Shown here: piece after piece, positions 60,868 to 64,000 of the stretch | Layout of the letters: each line of letters starts with the position of its first letter | How positions within the stretch are numbered: the first letter of the stretch is position 1 | NCBI GenBank assembly: GCA_020086605.1 | Contig: JACBWW010000048.1 | Span: 4,213,102-4,277,101 of the forward strand | Length of the DNA: 64,000 nt | Origin: Lanius collurio | Taxonomy: Eukaryota > Chordata > Aves > Passeriformes > Laniidae | Reading direction: 5' to 3' | Position numbers and translations under genes: made by a program | The notes under the pieces: generated by a model | What the model was told of the DNA's origin: nothing | Seen by the model: only the letters and a program-made list of their open reading frames with translations | Database searches by the model: none

Positions 60868-63800
60868 TCCAACTTTGTGACAGTAATGACAGATGATTAA
60901 CTCTCCTTAAATTTAGAAGAGGAGGAGAAAAAATTATGTCTTTCAGTTGCACAGAGACACTGTATTGATGAACATTAGTATTATTCTGCACTGAAAATAC
61001 TTTCCATAACCTAGAAGGAAACTTGTCCTTGTCAAAGAAGCATTTTCATCATAATGATAGAATAAAAAGAATAATGACAGTACAGTCCAATGAGAAGCAT
61101 TTATTTAGTAATGTCCCACTATCTGAAGGAAAATTAATAACTCTACCCCAAAATGTTCTTAAACATAATATATGGCAGGTTATGTGTAAGTATTGTTAAG
61201 GATTGACTAAAAAGAAGAATCCAATGCAAGTGGTGGAAACCAGGGTTAGCTGCAGGAAAGCCAGATTGTGGCTTCTCTATTTTTTTTTAAGGCACACAAA
61301 TAGTTGGCAGATTAGAGGAACAGAATTAACAATACCTGCATTACCACTGTCAAAAGCTGAATTTGAACAAAATGAATTTGAAACTTTTTTGGGAAAAAAA
61401 AAAAAAAAAAAGAGAGCTTAGACCTTCATGAAGTTCTGCTAAATTTTTACAATTGGTGTGAACATTATATTATCTTATAAAAAATTTCATTTATTTATCA
61501 TTCTTCAGACTGTGGTTTCCCTTCTATCTGGCTAAAAAATCAAAACCAAAAAAAAAAGCCCGCTGACCAAAAATATTGTTATGATTAAGCTTTCTCTGGA
61601 AACAGCTCTTTGGAAGGTGTTAAAATGACTCGTGGTTTCTTCTGCTTGTAAATTTGTTTTTAGATGTGATTTTTATTTTTGGTGGGTAGTACATCTCATT
61701 ATTAAAATTCTCAGGCTTACTCTCCTTTTAAAGTTCAGAAACAATTGCTTTCTCCGGGAAGTTTACACCACAGCATTTGTCACTCATTCTGTGTCTCCTT
61801 TTGAATTTGGCTTCTGGTTGCATTTATTTCCATTCTTTGATGCCTTCCACTATTCAAACGCTCTCTGAATAGCTGGTTCATACATGTGACTCTGCAGTTT
61901 GTTCACAAAAAAAAATGTAACTCTTCCCATTCATCCAATAACTGTTTTAATCTTTCCCACCATCCTTTTAATACCTGTCTAAGAGGTCTGTCAGGTGGCT
62001 TGAGCCACCCTGATGTGTCTACCCCGCTAAGAAATAAGGGAGAGAACAATTTGGAGTACTGGATTGTGGTGTTTGTTTGTAGCTTATTTTCTGACACTGT
62101 TCTGGACCTCTCTAGCTCCTCCAGAGGTCTCTGAGTCAGTAGAGGGCAGGAGGCAGCCCTCAGCAGCCCAGACACAGCCATTTGCCAAGCGAGTTCCCCC
62201 TTGTTCAAGGGTGGGCAGCACTGCTCCTGCAGACTGAGGACTGCTCAGCCTGCTCCACAGAGATGCTGATTATGACTAAGTTACCTCAAGACACTTTTCT
62301 CCTACTATGTGCCTAATTCTTTTTTCTCCTGCATGTTTTCTTTTTATCATCAGGGAAGTAATTATAGCTATAACACACAGAAAATGAGTGAGAGAGGATT
62401 ACAAAGAGTTCTTTCTCTCTGCTGTTTTCCTTTATTCTTTTCATCTATTTCATCTAATTCCTGTTGTGCTCCAGGCATCTCTGAATTTAGAGGTGTAATT
62501 AATGATGAAAATCCTTCCAGTTGTTACATGCATGTGGTCATGCATACACACTTCTGTTCTCTTCAAAGGAAGAACTTTGATACAAATATATTCATACACA
62601 TACACAAATTTGACCAGCTTTCCTACAGCATTTTTTTGAATGTTTATAATATTTAACAGCAATTCAAATGCATATAACAGAACATACCATACAGTTCTAA
62701 GAATGTGACACAAAATAGCTGGATAAAGTGGCAATCAGAAGAGGAAATGAGCTTTTTCCAAGCAGGAGAAGTGTTACAACCAATGTAGCTCAAGGGTGGA
62801 TTACTCACCTACCTTACTTCCTTCAGGACTGTTTTGAGTTTAGGTTTCCTAAAAGGGGGTTTCCGTATGGAAATTCAGTGGAGAGTAAAGAAAAACTAGC
62901 CAAGAAGTTTATGAAAAGACATTATTTGAATGAAGAAAAAATACATACCATTTCAATTGGAGGTCAAGTTTTGTGAAGACTTATATTTCTCAGATTAAAA
63001 AAAATAAATTGAGCCTAATGTATTCCACATGTGTGTTTATGAGCATGACTGCATCAAAATTATCTACTGAGCACAAACATCTTCATAAAGGAAAGAATTA
63101 CTTTGATGAAAGATTGATACTGCTTATGTTTTGTACTCATTTCTAGAATTGTACACTATTAGTTGACATTATTCTGTCCATTTTTTGTGTGTTTATCTAA
63201 TAAGCACAATAAAACTCTATGGGATTCTGCACTTGGATAAAATGTTACTTACCCACATAAGCTGATACAAAAATATTTTTTTATCCCCTCATCCATTAAA
63301 ATAAGGCACACAGACCAGCTGAAACAGGTTGATGAGTGTTTAGCTACAGGGAAACCTGATTTCCTGGGATGTGTCCACTGCAAGAAATGCCTCAAGTTAT
63401 TTTTCAAGCTGTAGGATCAAGTGCCTGATGGCTTGGCAGGGGGTTTTGGAGAGGCAGGGATGGGTCTTAGAGGTCTCTCTGGCTTTAGGAGCCTTGTGAC
63501 CCACTGCATGGGGCAGCCATCGTTGTCTTTTGACCTGGAGACCCTGACATCTGTGGGCTTGCTAGCCTGTCACAGAACGCTTTATGAGGCAGATTTATGC
63601 TTAAATAGTGTGCTGGTGAGTACTTTACATTTTGACTTCTCTGATTGGCAAGATTTCTTTCTCATACTTGGTTTAAAACCAAAACAATAAAAAATTCAAA
63701 GCAATTTACATAAACCAACCAAATTTTTACCAATTGCTGCCTAATATATGTCCTGAGTATAGTATATGATCATGCAGACATGTATCAAAAATTTCAGCAT

Positions 63801-64000
63801 TAACCTCTATAAAATGCTGCTACTGCACCTACTACAAGGACCAGATGTCAGCTCTCTGTATTTGGAATGATAATTATTTTAGAAAATGTGATGTGCACAG
63901 GAATATGCATTTCTTCTTCCTCCAAGGAGGCAAACCCAAATCTAGTGACATCATTCTGATTCTCAGATAGACACATGTACATAATTTTTTTTTCTGATTT
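60868..64000. other. AT-rich noncoding DNA with two GC-richer patches
   Basis: An A18 run lies at 61394-61411. Patches near 61980-62260 and 63420-63600 are GC-richer than their surroundings and unexplained. A 101-codon minus-strand frame lies over the first and an 89-codon + strand frame over the second, with no recognised domain. Confidence 0.5.
61394..61411 (+). repeat. Poly(A) run, 18 bases
   Basis: Uninterrupted A18 follows AACTTTTTTGGG. There is no retrocopy signature upstream. Confidence 0.88.

Noticed and set aside
60458..60880. Gly/Phe-rich and Glu/Arg-rich frames
   Set aside because: Produced by the A16-G-C12 run and the 11-bp tandem repeat.
1..64000. CRISPR array, tRNA, rRNA, snRNA or bacterial operon
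   Set aside because: No regularly spaced direct repeats, tRNA box motifs, rRNA cores or prokaryotic gene packing were seen on either strand.

Overview
This window looks like AT-rich, gene-poor vertebrate DNA from a bird. The evidence is the repeat content. Seven fragments of CR1, the dominant avian LINE, are recognisable on both strands, including the avian 3' end with tandem ATTCTATG-like units and the CR1 reverse-transcriptase tail. One well-formed retroviral LTR is present, and no L1, Alu or other mammalian repeat was recognised. CpG is sparse except in the LTR. A passerine is a guess from the LTR style only. Nothing bacterial (operons, ribosome binding sites, dense ORFs) is present.

No protein-coding gene, tRNA, rRNA or small RNA could be identified with confidence. 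The longest open frame is 171 codons, and most others are 60-110 codons, as expected by chance at this base composition. The window is best read as intergenic sequence or the inside of a very large intron.

Layout: 1-8350 is unique AT-rich DNA with a (GGGAAAAGAA)4 tandem repeat and an A/C-rich tract. A CR1 (-) lies at 8351-8565. 8566-24499 is a long stretch without recognised repeats. Two old CR1 pieces lie at 24500-24955. A solo LTR (-) at 29472-29797 forms a GC-rich island with readable TATA and poly(A) signals. Further CR1 copies lie at 30847-31150 (-), 37672-38400 (-, still showing ORF2 protein similarity), 42668-43220 (+) and 47868-48406 (+). A possible second, older LTR with a tRNA-Leu-like primer binding site lies near 39988-40190 (-). 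The right quarter (48.4-64 kb) is unique sequence with low-complexity A/C, T/G and A/C-homopolymer tracts.

The observations most worth checking are pairs of good splice signals around short open frames. The best is at 26834-27233, where two exon-like blocks join in phase and end at a stop. Others lie at 1322, 4903, 5128, 13029, 18874 and 39177. Deep intronic and intergenic DNA is rich in such pseudo-exons, so these are candidates and not gene calls. I found no new biological system that I can defend from sequence alone.
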